DNA from: DATKIY01 sp963726755
Lineage (GTDB): Bacteria > Actinomycetota > Actinomycetes > JAHEKZ01
Direction: 5' to 3'
Length of the DNA stretch: 64,000 nt
Assembly: GCA_963726755.1 (NCBI GenBank)
Contig: CAVSDB010000002.1
Location: forward strand, 186,001 to 250,000
Shown here: positions 8,692-16,591 of the stretch, in pieces
How the letters are laid out: each line of letters opens with the position of its first letter
Position numbering within the stretch: position 1 is the first letter of the stretch
Translations under genes and position numbers: made by a program
The notes under the pieces: generated by a model
Told to the model about the DNA's origin: nothing
Database searches by the model: none
What the model saw: only the letters and a program-made list of their open reading frames with translations

Positions 8692-10417
8692 GCGTCCATT
8701 GTCTTACAGCCGTCGGACTGGCCAACGAGCCGGTCAGAAACTCGGCGTCTCGACGTGAGCCACCGAAGACCCCGCGAAGCCCGTCGCAGATCTCCCCGAC
8801 GGTGGCCTCGACTCGTACCGCCGCGAGCATCTCGGGTATGACGTTGCCGCCCTCACGCGCCCGAGCCACAAGCGCGTCGAGCGCTGCGTCTACGGCTGCC
8901 TGGTCGCGGTTGACTCGCCGGACCCGAAGCGACGCCACCTGGTCGGTTTCTACCTGTGACGAGATGCGGAGTACCTCAAGCGGTTCGGTCTGTGAATGAC
9001 GGTGGGAGTTGACGCCGACCACGCGCTTGTCACCGGACTCCAGCGCCGACTGATAGGCGTATGCGGCGTCCGCGATGAGCGTTGTGAACCAGCCGCTCTC
9101 GATGCCTGCGAGAATTCCCGATGTCATCGAACCGTCGCCCATCGACTCGATGCTCGCGAAAACTTCTTCTGCTTCTTGCTCGATCCGGTCAGTGAGGGCC
9201 TCGACATACCAAGACCCGCCGAGCGGATCAGCAACAGCGGTGACGCCGGTTTCTTCCATCAGCACATGCTGAGTCCGAAGCGCGATCTCGGCAGCCTGGT
9301 CGGTCGGCAGTGCCAACACCTCGTCCAGCGCGTTGGTATGTAACGAGTTTGTTCCGCCCAGCACTGCGGCGAGTGCCTCGATGGCCGTGCGCGTGACGTT
9401 GTTGTACGGCTGCTGCGCGGTGAGTGAAACACCTGCTGTCTGCGTGTGGAACTTCAGCCACTGAGCTCGCTCAGTCTGCGCGCCGAATCGGTCTCGCATC
9501 CATCGCGCCCAAATGCGCCGAGCAGCCCGGAACTTCGCGATCTCCTCGAAGAAGTCGATATGCGCGTCGAAGAAGAACGTCAGCCGGGGCACGAAGGCAT
9601 CGACGTCCAGACCTCGCGAAATCCCAAGCTCTACATAGGCGAATCCGTCAGCAAGCGTGAACGCCAACTCCTGCGCGGCGGTCGATCCGGCTTCTCGGAT
9701 GTGATAGCCGCTGACGCTGATCGGATTGAACGCAGGCATGTTCACCTGAGTCCACTCCTGCAGGTCTCCGATCATCCGCAGGTGCGGCTCAGGTGGAAAC
9801 AGCCATTCCTTCTGGGCGATGTACTCCTTGAGGATGTCGGTCTGCAACGTTCCGCTGAGTCGCGACGGCGCCACGCCACTTCGTTCGGCGGCAACGACGT
9901 AGCAGCAGAAGACCGGCAATGACGGTCCGCTAATCGTCATCGACGTCGTCACTTGGTCGAGTGGAACGGCCGCGAAGAGTTCGGTCATATCCGCAGCCGA
10001 GTCGACCGCGACGCCGCAATGGCCGACTTCTCCGAGCGCCTGCGGAGCATCGGAGTCGTAACCCATCAGGGTGGGCATGTCGAAGGCGACGCTCAGCCCG
10101 TGGCTGCCGTGCTCAAGCAGCGCGCGAAACCGTTGGTTGGTCTGGTTGGCACTCCCGAAGCCGGCGAACTGCCGAATCGTCCAGGGCTTGCCGCGGTAAC
10201 CGGTCGAGTGGATCCCCCGAGTGAACGGATACTCCCCTGGCCAGCCGATCCGGTCGAATCCGGGAACCTCACCACCGGGAGGCGGCCCGTAGACGGGCTG
10301 TAACGGAGATCCCGAGAGCGTGGTGGGGTCCGGCTGGCTCACCGCACCTGACCGCAGCGCCTCGGCGTAGCGCAAACTCCAGGCCGATCGGCCACGTTCG
10401 ATCGAGTCGGCATCCAT
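8648..10417 (-). CDS. icmA: Isobutyryl-CoA mutase-type large subunit (MCM superfamily, no B12 domain)
   Basis: An adenosylcobalamin-dependent acyl-CoA mutase substrate domain of about 560-590 residues, close in length and wording to Streptomyces IcmA (TLSG, DRIGWPGEYPFTRG, GHCGVAVDSAADM). The substrate pocket has Phe in TIRQFAGFG and Gln in KEYIAQKEWLF. Isobutyryl-CoA mutases carry Phe/Gln there and methylmalonyl-CoA mutases Tyr/Arg. The C-terminal cobalamin domain (D-x-H-x-x-G) is absent, so a separate small subunit is needed and is not in this window. As read, the frame runs to 8648 and overlaps the thioredoxin gene; a one-base shift near 8755 would give VETPSF and a stop at 8734. The start ATG 10417 follows TACGCT by 6 nt. 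Confidence 0.85.
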   Translation of the reverse strand: MDADSIERGRSAWSLRYAEALRSGAVSQPDPTTLSGSPLQPVYGPPPGGEVPGFDRIGWPGEYPFTRGIHSTGYRGKPWTIRQFAGFGSANQTNQRFRALLEHGSHGLSVAFDMPTLMGYDSDAPQALGEVGHCGVAVDSAADMTELFAAVPLDQVTTSMTISGPSLPVFCCYVVAAERSGVAPSRLSGTLQTDILKEYIAQKEWLFPPEPHLRMIGDLQEWTQVNMPAFNPISVSGYHIREAGSTAAQELAFTLADGFAYVELGISRGLDVDAFVPRLTFFFDAHIDFFEEIAKFRAARRIWARWMRDRFGAQTERAQWLKFHTQTAGVSLTAQQPYNNVTRTAIEALAAVLGGTNSLHTNALDEVLALPTDQAAEIALRTQHVLMEETGVTAVADPLGGSWYVEALTDRIEQEAEEVFASIESMGDGSMTSGILAGIESGWFTTLIADAAYAYQSALESGDKRVVGVNSHRHSQTEPLEVLRISSQVETDQVASLRVRRVNRDQAAVDAALDALVARAREGGNVIPEMLAAVRVEATVGEICDGLRGVFGGSRRDAEFLTGSLASPTAVRQWTHDAAAGWLQSLWGR

Positions 10418-10423
10418 GGGCCC

Positions 10424-10429
10424 AGCGTA
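10424..10429 (-). promoter_or_regulatory. Leaderless-type -10 element (TACGCT) for icmA
   Basis: TACGCT (read on the minus strand) ends 6 nt before the icmA ATG; the spacer GGGCCC has no Shine-Dalgarno. It faces the divergent ABC-transporter promoter about 25-55 bp away. Confidence 0.5.
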
Positions 10430-10452
10430 AACACGCCGTTTCTCGGTTTCAG

Positions 10453-10481
10453 TTGCACTTCCAATCAACTTTAAGTATCTT
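10453..10481 (+). promoter_or_regulatory. Sigma-70-type promoter of the ABC transporter operon
   Basis: TTGCAC at 10453-10458 and TATCTT at 10476-10481 are separated by exactly 17 bp, a good housekeeping-type promoter. The start point would fall near 10488, inside the inverted repeat that follows. It reads into the substrate-binding-protein gene at 10521. Confidence 0.65.
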
Positions 10482-10502
10482 TCCTATCGACTTAGTAGGA
10501 AA
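10480..10502. promoter_or_regulatory. Inverted repeat, candidate operator for the Rrf2-type regulator
   Basis: Perfect 7-bp arms TTTCCTA (10480-10486) and TAGGAAA (10496-10502) are separated by 9 bp. The repeat begins at the end of the -10 hexamer and covers the probable transcription start, so a bound protein would block initiation. The last gene of the operon encodes an Rrf2-family regulator, the obvious candidate to bind here. Binding is inferred, not shown. Confidence 0.6.
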
Positions 10503-10520
10503 CAACCAGAAGGAGAACCC

Positions 10521-11624
10521 GTGTTTCGTCGTTTGAGTTCCCACGGCCGCTATCTGCGGATAGCCGGCGCACTCGCGGTTGTCGGGCTGGCTATGGCCGC
10601 CTGCAGCTCGTCGGACGCCAGCACCAACGCAAGCGGCTCCGCGAGCCCATCGTCGACGGCGGAGTTGACGAACCTGCGCCTCGGCTTCTTCCCGAACGTC
10701 ACCCACGCCCCCGCGCTGGTTGGTCTACAAGACGGCTTGTTCAAGAAGTACCTCGACCCGCTGGGCGTCAAGGTGACCCCGACGGTCTTCAACGCCGGCC
10801 CCGACGCTGTCACCGCCCTGTTCAGCGACTCACTGGACATCTCCTACGTTGGGCCAAACCCCACGATCAATGCCTGGGTCCAGTCGCAAGGTGACGCCGT
10901 AAAGGTCATCTCAGGCTCAACCTCTGGCGGTGCGTCGTTGGTTGTCTCCGACGACATCAAGACCCCAGAAGACCTGGCCGGCAAGACTCTCGCCACCCCG
11001 CAGCTCGGCAACACGCAGGACGTGGCATTGCGCTACTACCTGAAGCAGCAGGGTTACGAGACCGATGTCGATGGCGGCGGCGACGTCAGCATCCTTCCTC
11101 AGTCGAACTCCGAAGCGCTAACGGCGTTCGGCACCGGTGACATTGACGGCGCCTGGGTGCCGGAGCCGTACGCAACCCTGTTCCAGGAGCAGGGCGCTCA
11201 CGTGCTAGTCGACGAGAAGACGCTCTGGCCGCAGGGCAAGTTCGTTACGACCGACATCGTCGTCCGCACCGACTTCCTCAATGAGCACCCCGACGTCGTC
11301 GAGGCGTTCCTCAAGGGACACGTTGACGCGCTCCAGGCCATCGAGAAGGACCCGGCCGCGGCACAGGAGGCGGTCAACACCAGCCTCACGGCACTGACCG
11401 GTTCGGCGCTTGACCCTCAGACCTTGGCCAATGCCTGGAAGCAGGTGGACTTCACCGCGGATCCGCTGCAGGCGACTCTCGAAGAGTCGGCGGCACATGC
11501 GATTGACGTTGGCCTGCTCGACGCCGACCAGTACGAGGCAGCAGGTGACATCAACGATCTCTACGACCTGACGATGCTCAACGCCATTCTGAAGAAGCAG
11601 GGCCTCCCGGAGGTCACCTCATGA
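10521..11624 (+). CDS. ABC transporter substrate-binding lipoprotein, nitrate/sulfonate/taurine type
   Basis: A 367-residue extracytoplasmic solute receptor of the NitT/TauT (SsuA-like) family. The signal peptide ends in the lipobox LAMAAC, so the protein is lipid-anchored at Cys near residue 29. Family features follow: LRLGFFPNVTHAPALVG at the start of the mature domain, GGASLVV, and a PEDLAGKTLATPQLGNTQD stretch. The GTG start at 10521 has AAGGAG 6 nt before it. It is the first gene of a four-gene operon (receptor, ATPase, permease, Rrf2 regulator), with ATGA overlap to the ATPase. The Rrf2 partner makes a sulfur source such as an alkanesulfonate or taurine likely, but the ligand cannot be read from the sequence. 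Confidence 0.88.
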   Translation: MFRRLSSHGRYLRIAGALAVVGLAMAACSSSDASTNASGSASPSSTAELTNLRLGFFPNVTHAPALVGLQDGLFKKYLDPLGVKVTPTVFNAGPDAVTALFSDSLDISYVGPNPTINAWVQSQGDAVKVISGSTSGGASLVVSDDIKTPEDLAGKTLATPQLGNTQDVALRYYLKQQGYETDVDGGGDVSILPQSNSEALTAFGTGDIDGAWVPEPYATLFQEQGAHVLVDEKTLWPQGKFVTTDIVVRTDFLNEHPDVVEAFLKGHVDALQAIEKDPAAAQEAVNTSLTALTGSALDPQTLANAWKQVDFTADPLQATLEESAAHAIDVGLLDADQYEAAGDINDLYDLTMLNAILKKQGLPEVTS

Positions 11625-12409
11625 GTCAACCGACTCTGCTGGCTCCCTCGACGGACGATCCGTCGGGGGGGTCAGCGCTCAGCGTTCGTGGTCTGACGAA
11701 GACCTTCGGGCACGGGCCATCAGCAACAGTTGCGCTCGACGGGGTCGATCTACAGGTCGCCCGTGGGGAGTTCGTCACCATCGTCGGTGCGTCGGGTTGC
11801 GGTAAGAGCACGTTGCTGTCGATCGTTGCCGGTCTCGACGAGCCAACCAGCGGCACGGTCACGACCGACGGCAAGGTGTCATTGATGTTCCAGGAAGCAA
11901 CGCTGCTGCCCTGGCTCACTGCGTCGCGCAACATCGAACTCGCATTGCGGCTTCGCGGTGTCCCCCGGGCAGACCGCCAGGACAAGGTCAACGAATTGCT
12001 CGAACTTGTTCGCCTCGAGAGCAACGCAAACAAGCGCCCCCACGAACTGTCCGGTGGTATGCGGCAGCGCGTCGCGTTGGCTCGCGTGCTGGCACAGGAC
12101 GCCAAGATCGTGCTCATGGACGAGCCGCTTGGTGCGCTCGACGCCATGACTCGCGACCGGATGCACGACGAAATCGAGCGCATCTGGTCAACCGTCGGAC
12201 TCACCGTCCTGTTCGTTACTCACAACATGCGCGAGGCAGTCCGACTTGGCGACCGCGTCGTACTCATGAGCAGTTCCCCCGGTCGCATCAAGCTCGAAGA
12301 GACCATTTCGCTTCAGCGACCACGGGTCATCGACTCGCCTGAGATTGCCGGATACGCAGCGAATCTGACCGAGGCACTACGCGATGAGGTGGCTGCCCAT
12401 GTCCGTTGA
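11621..12409 (+). CDS. ABC transporter ATP-binding subunit, SsuB/TauB-like
   Basis: A 262-residue nucleotide-binding subunit. Walker A is GASGCGKST, the Q-loop is in SLMFQEATLLPWLT, the signature is LSGGMRQR, and Walker B with D-loop is VLMDEPLGALDAMTR; the switch His is in FVTHNM. These wordings are characteristic of the nitrate/sulfonate/taurine importer family. The ATG overlaps the stop of the receptor gene (ATGA), and its 3' end overlaps the permease start, so the operon is tightly coupled. It powers import at the cytoplasmic face of the permease. Substrate specificity is inferred only from the neighbours. Confidence 0.92.
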   Translation: MSQPTLLAPSTDDPSGGSALSVRGLTKTFGHGPSATVALDGVDLQVARGEFVTIVGASGCGKSTLLSIVAGLDEPTSGTVTTDGKVSLMFQEATLLPWLTASRNIELALRLRGVPRADRQDKVNELLELVRLESNANKRPHELSGGMRQRVALARVLAQDAKIVLMDEPLGALDAMTRDRMHDEIERIWSTVGLTVLFVTHNMREAVRLGDRVVLMSSSPGRIKLEETISLQRPRVIDSPEIAGYAANLTEALRDEVAAHVR

Positions 12410-13271
12410 CACCGTCGCGCGAACCTCCACTGTCGACCCCCAGCCAAGCGGTGAGAGCAGCCGTGGTGCCCGTGATGGATGGGCTATAGCCACCAAGGTC
12501 TGGCGCTCGACCTGGCCGAAGTTGCTGGCGCTAGCGATCGTCATTGGCATTTGGCAACTGATCTACCTGTCAGCCTGGAAGCCAGATTATTTGCTGCCCT
12601 CTCCGAACCAAGTCGCTCACGAACTGTGGACGATGATGACTGACCCCGATCATCGGCTCTGGCATGGCATCGCAACGACCATGCGACGGGCCATCGTCGG
12701 CTATTTCATGGCGCTGTGCATCGGAACCGTCATCGGACTAGCGGTCGCTCGGGTCAACGTGCTCCGACGCGCGGTCGGCGCGATCATCACCGGCCTGCAG
12801 ACCATGCCGTCGATCGTGTGGTTCCCACTCGCCATCCTGATTTTCCACATCTCCGAGACAGCGATTCTGTTCGTGGTCGTGCTCGGTGCTGCTCCGAGCA
12901 TCGCCAATGGCGTCATCGGGGGCATCGACCACGTCCCACCGGCGTACCTCAAACTCGGCAAAGTTCTGGGCGCCAAGGGTCCAAGTCTTTATCGGTACAT
13001 CATCGGGCCAGCGGCCCTGCCGTCGTTCGTCTCTGGCCTTAGCCAGGGATGGTCGTTCGCCTGGCGCAGCTTGATGGCCGGTGAATTGCTGGTCCTCATC
13101 ATGGGCAACGTTTCGCTCGGTAGCGACCTCGACTTCGCTCGCCAGTTGTCGCAAGCATCACGTCTGGTCGCCCTGATGTGGGTCATTTTGATCTTGGGAA
13201 TGATCGTCGGCGCGATCTTCAACGCCATGTCTCGCAGCGTGCGGAGGCGTCGTGGACTCTCCGTCGACTGA
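12399..13271 (+). CDS. ABC transporter permease, SsuC/TauC-like
   Basis: A 290-residue inner-membrane permease with about six hydrophobic segments and the BPD-transport coupling motif around GKVLGAKGPSLYRYIIGPAALP (the EAA loop that contacts the ATPase). The first hydrophobic segment is at LLALAIVIGIWQLIYL. The ATG at 12399 is chosen because GAGGTGG lies 6 nt before it; an in-frame ATG at 12384 is the alternative. It overlaps the ATPase gene at its start and the regulator gene at its end. It forms the channel of the sulfonate/taurine-type importer. Confidence 0.9.
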   Translation: MSVDTVARTSTVDPQPSGESSRGARDGWAIATKVWRSTWPKLLALAIVIGIWQLIYLSAWKPDYLLPSPNQVAHELWTMMTDPDHRLWHGIATTMRRAIVGYFMALCIGTVIGLAVARVNVLRRAVGAIITGLQTMPSIVWFPLAILIFHISETAILFVVVLGAAPSIANGVIGGIDHVPPAYLKLGKVLGAKGPSLYRYIIGPAALPSFVSGLSQGWSFAWRSLMAGELLVLIMGNVSLGSDLDFARQLSQASRLVALMWVILILGMIVGAIFNAMSRSVRRRRGLSVD

Positions 13272-13839
13272 CGCCACGACCGCCTCTCCGGACGCGGTCG
13301 TGCCAGGGCCAGAACCTGCCAATGCGGGTGCCCGTGCACCGCGCCGTCGCACGACGCGGAAGAATGGCACCATGCACGTCTCCGCCAAGGTCGATTACGC
13401 CATGCGCGCGCTTCTTGAGATCAGTCGCGCAACCGAAGGGGATCGCACCTTGCTCATTAAGGGCGACCAGCTGGCCTCGTCGCAACAGATCCCCGCGAGG
13501 TTCCTCGAGGGGATCCTTCGTCAGTTGCGTCAGGCAGGCATCGTGGCTAGTCAACGCGGCGCTGACGGCGGCTACCGACTCGCTCGGCCAGCCGACGAGA
13601 TCAGCGTGGCGGACGTCGTTCGCGCGCTAGACGGACCGCTCGCCGACGTCCGCGGTGATCGTCCGGAGAACGCGGAGTACAACGGCGCTGCTGAGCACCT
13701 CAAGGACGTTTGGGTAGCAACTCGCGCCGCGCTACGTGGAGTCCTCGATCACGTCACGTTGGCGGACATCGCGACGGGAAAGCTGCCCAGCGAAGTGACC
13801 GACCTGACGCACGACCCGGCAGCGTGGGGTCCTCGCTAG
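13252..13839 (+). CDS. Rrf2 family transcriptional regulator (cysteine-free, CymR-like)
   Basis: A winged-helix regulator of the Rrf2 family. The core begins at MHVSAKVDYAMRALLEIS (ATG at 13372), with the recognition helix near ARFLEGILRQLRQAGIV and the wing GADGGYRLARP. The GTG at 13252, preceded by GGAGG, adds a 40-residue Pro/Ala/Arg-rich extension; either start may be used. The DNA-binding core has no cysteine, so unlike IscR or NsrR it cannot hold an iron-sulfur cluster and is more like CymR, which senses cysteine supply through a partner. It is the last gene of the ABC transporter operon, and the TTTCCTA/TAGGAAA repeat at 10480-10502 is its likely site. It probably represses uptake when sulfur is sufficient. 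Confidence 0.85.
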   Translation: MDSPSTDATTASPDAVVPGPEPANAGARAPRRRTTRKNGTMHVSAKVDYAMRALLEISRATEGDRTLLIKGDQLASSQQIPARFLEGILRQLRQAGIVASQRGADGGYRLARPADEISVADVVRALDGPLADVRGDRPENAEYNGAAEHLKDVWVATRAALRGVLDHVTLADIATGKLPSEVTDLTHDPAAWGPR

Positions 13840-14792
13840 TCGACGAGCGCGTCTGCCGCTGCATAGGGGTCGAGTCGACCAGCTAGTACTTCGTCAGCGA
13901 GATCGTCAATGCGCGTCCCACTCGATGGGTCCTTGACACGGCTGCGAAGTTTCGCCACGGCCAGCGCCTCGATCTCTGCGACAGCTCGGTGATGGCGTCG
14001 TGCGCGAATGCCATCTTTACCGAGTGCCTCGCTGTGCGCATCGATGGCCGTTCGAAGCTCGTCGATCCCTTCACCTCTGGATGCAACTGTTTTGACGATT
14101 GCTGGCGGTCGTTCAGGGACCTCGCCCTTGCGCACCTCACGCCCCAACGCCAACATCGCGCGAAGTTCGCGAGCGGTCACGTCAGCGCCGTCACGATCGG
14201 CTTTGTTGATGCAATAGACATCGCCGACTTCGAGAATGCCAGCCTTGGCGGCTTGGATCGCATCGCCCATCCCGGGCGCCAACAACACCACCGTGGTGTC
14301 AGCCAGCCCGGCAACCTCGACTTCGGACTGGCCAACGCCGACGGTCTCGATCAGCACCACGGCGCACCCGGCCGCCTCGAGCACCCGCAACGCTTGCGGT
14401 GCCGCGGCCGCCAAACCGCCTAGATGCCCTCGCGTCGCCATAGACCGGATGAACACACCCGCGTCGGTGGCGTGGTCTTGCATGCGGATTCGGTCGCCAA
14501 GTAGAGCGCCACCAGTGAATGGTGAAGACGGGTCGACGGCGAGCACTCCGACCTTGTGACCCAGGGCGCGATATGCCGTGACCAACGCGGCAGTTGTCGT
14601 GGACTTGCCTACACCCGGGGCACCGGTGAGTCCGATGAGGTGCGCCTTCCCGGACAACGGTGACAGCAGTGCCGAAACCTCAGGCAAACTCGGAGAGCCG
14701 TCTTCGACCAGCGAGATCAGTCGAGCGACGGCGCGGGCTTCCCCTAAACGAGCCCGCGCGACAAGATCCTCGACGTCACCACCACGCGTCAC
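13836..14792 (-). CDS. meaB: MeaB-family GTPase, chaperone of B12-dependent acyl-CoA mutase
   Basis: A 318-residue G3E GTPase of the MeaB/ArgK group, which loads and protects the adenosylcobalamin of methylmalonyl-CoA-type mutases. Walker A is GAPGVGKST; further G-motifs include DPSSPFTGGALLGDRIRM, ETVGVGQSEVEV and INKAD. It ends convergently with the Rrf2 gene (4-bp overlap) and starts just after the thiolase stop. Its clients in the window are the IcmA-type mutase and the ethylmalonyl-CoA mutase. The GTG start is preceded at 6 nt by TACCTT, which lies in the last thiolase codons, so it may be transcribed both with the thiolase and on its own. Confidence 0.93.
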   Translation of the reverse strand: MTRGGDVEDLVARARLGEARAVARLISLVEDGSPSLPEVSALLSPLSGKAHLIGLTGAPGVGKSTTTAALVTAYRALGHKVGVLAVDPSSPFTGGALLGDRIRMQDHATDAGVFIRSMATRGHLGGLAAAAPQALRVLEAAGCAVVLIETVGVGQSEVEVAGLADTTVVLLAPGMGDAIQAAKAGILEVGDVYCINKADRDGADVTARELRAMLALGREVRKGEVPERPPAIVKTVASRGEGIDELRTAIDAHSEALGKDGIRARRHHRAVAEIEALAVAKLRSRVKDPSSGTRIDDLADEVLAGRLDPYAAADALVD

Positions 14793-14793
14793 G

Positions 14794-15979
14794 TCAGGAA
14801 GGTACTCGCAGAATCAACGCATCGCCTTGTCCGCCGCCCCCGCACAGCGCAGCAACTCCAACGCCGCCACCGCGTCGCTTGAGCTCATAGGCCAGCGTCA
14901 ATGCCAACCGCGCGCCGCTCATCCCGATCGGGTGGCCGAGCGCGATGGCCCCGCCGTTGGGGTTCACCTTCTCGTCGTCGAGGCCAAGTGCCTTGGCTGA
15001 GACGATCCCAACGGACGCGAACGCTTCGTTGATCTCGATGACGTCGAGGTCGCTAGCCGTCAGTCCTTCACGTTCCAGCGCCTTGTTGATGGCGTTCGCT
15101 GGTTGCTCGTGCAGCGACGTGTCCGGTCCGGCGACAACCCCGTGCGCGCCGATCTCGGCGAGCCACGTCAGGCCCAGCTCTTCAGCCTTGGCCTTGCTCA
15201 TCACGACAACAGCCGCGGCACCGTCAGAAATCTGCGACGCCGAACCCGGCCGTGATCGTGCCCTCCTTGGAGAACGCCGGACGCAGTCGACTGAGCGACT
15301 CAACGGTGGTGTCTGCGCGGATTCCCTCATCTTCGGAGAAGACGATCGGGTCGCCCTTACGCTGCGGAATCTCGACCGGAACGATCTCGTCGACGAACAG
15401 TCCATTCTTCTGTGCCGCTGCAGCTCGTTGGTGCGAACGAGCAGCAAACGCGTCCTGCTCCTCGCGCGTCAGGTCATAGCGGGCGTTGTAGCCCTCGGTG
15501 GACTCGCCCATGGGACGTCCGTCGAACGCATCGGTCAGACCGTCGAAAGCCATGGCGTCAACCAGGACGCCATCGCCGTACTTGATGCCCTCGCGTGATT
15601 TCGGCAGCAGGTGGGGAGCGTTGGTCATCGACTCCATGCCGCCGGCCACGATGATCTCGAACTCGCCAGCGCGAATGAGCTGGTCGGCCAGCGCGATCGC
15701 GTCGAGCCCGGACAGGCAAACCTTGTTGATGAGCAACGACGGAACCGTCATCGGGATGCCAGCCTGCGCACCAGCCTTGCGCACCGGGAGTTGCCCAGCG
15801 CCGGCCTGCAGCACCTGGCCCATGATGAGGTAGTCGACGTCGCCGCCGGAGATACCCGCGCGCTCAAGTGCGGCCTTGATAGCGAACCCACCGAGGTCCG
15901 CGGCCGTGAATCCCTTGAGCGAACCGAGCAGGCGTCCCATCGGGGTACGCGCGCCGGCGACGATGACAGACGAGGTCAT
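14794..15979 (-). CDS. Acetyl-CoA acetyltransferase (thiolase), frame interrupted
   Basis: A thiolase of about 395 residues, the length of biosynthetic acetoacetyl-CoA thiolases. The nucleophile is in NKVCLSG (C88). The other catalytic residues are in GGAIALGHPIGMSGAR (His) and ALCGGGGQG (Cys). It condenses two acetyl-CoA to acetoacetyl-CoA, or the reverse, the first step toward crotonyl-CoA. The frame breaks at a C-run at 15245-15247 (plus strand): removing one base turns the aberrant GFGVADF into GSASQISDGAAA, the expected family sequence. The ATG at 15979 has GGGAGGGTC upstream. It lies directly before meaB and is divergent from the epimerase and Ccr genes. Confidence 0.92.
14799..14804 (-). 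promoter_or_regulatory. Possible leaderless-type -10 element (TACCTT) for meaB
   Basis: TACCTT on the minus strand lies 6 nt before the GTG of meaB, inside the 3' end of the thiolase gene. No Shine-Dalgarno lies between. Chance is more likely here than elsewhere, since the site is in coding sequence. Confidence 0.35.
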
Positions 15980-16137
15980 TGGTGACCCTCCCATCCGAGG
16001 TACAGGTGATCTGGGTTCTAGCGTAACGGGCAGCCCCCCTCATGTGACAGCGGGGAATGCGGGCTGCCACGATGGATTCCTGGACCTGGACTCAATTAGG
16101 GACTCGCTAACGAGATGGGATCCGAGAGGGGATATCC

Positions 16138-16581
16138 GTGTCTGTACAGCCAGAGTTGGCCGACGATCCACTGTTCTTGGCCATCGACCATGTCGGCGTC
16201 GCCGTTGCCGACCTCGACGAGGCGATCGCCTACTACGCGGCGACGTTCGGGATGTCCGTGGTCCACCAGGAGTTCAACGAGGAGCAGGGCGTTCGCGAGG
16301 CCATGCTCGGCGTCGGTGACTCGGGCTCGTACGTGCAATTACTGGCGCCGCTGAACGCCGAATCCCCCATCGGCAAGTTCCTCGACAAGTGGGGACCGGG
16401 GTTGCAGCAGGTGGCCTACCGCGTGGCCGACGTACGGCAGGCCGCCGATACGCTTCGGTCACGAGGGGTCGAATTGCTCTACGACGAGCCTTGCGCAGGC
16501 ACCGCAGGGGCCCTCATCAACTTCATCCATCCCAAAGACGCCGGTGGAGTTCTGATCGAACTCGTCGAACCGGCCCGATAG
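16138..16581 (+). CDS. mce: Methylmalonyl-CoA/ethylmalonyl-CoA epimerase
   Basis: A 147-residue vicinal-oxygen-chelate protein. The metal ligands fit the family: His in AIDHVGVAVADL, Gln in SYVQLLAPL, His in NFIHPKDAGGVLIELV and the final Glu. It interconverts the epimers of methylmalonyl-CoA and, in the ethylmalonyl-CoA pathway, of ethylmalonyl-CoA. The GTG start at 16138 has GAGAGGGG about 6 nt upstream. It is 10 bp upstream of ccr in the same direction, a natural pairing, since Ccr makes one stereoisomer of ethylmalonyl-CoA and the mutase needs the other. Confidence 0.93.
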   Translation: MSVQPELADDPLFLAIDHVGVAVADLDEAIAYYAATFGMSVVHQEFNEEQGVREAMLGVGDSGSYVQLLAPLNAESPIGKFLDKWGPGLQQVAYRVADVRQAADTLRSRGVELLYDEPCAGTAGALINFIHPKDAGGVLIELVEPAR

Positions 16582-16591
16582 AGAGACCGAC

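Noticed and set aside
16029..16068. Inverted repeat GGCAGCCC/GGGCTGCC between thiolase and epimerase genes as a riboswitch or terminator
   Set aside because: Eight-base arms with a 24-nt loop in GC-rich DNA are expected by chance. It is between divergent starts, where a terminator makes no sense, and fits no riboswitch fold I can recognise.
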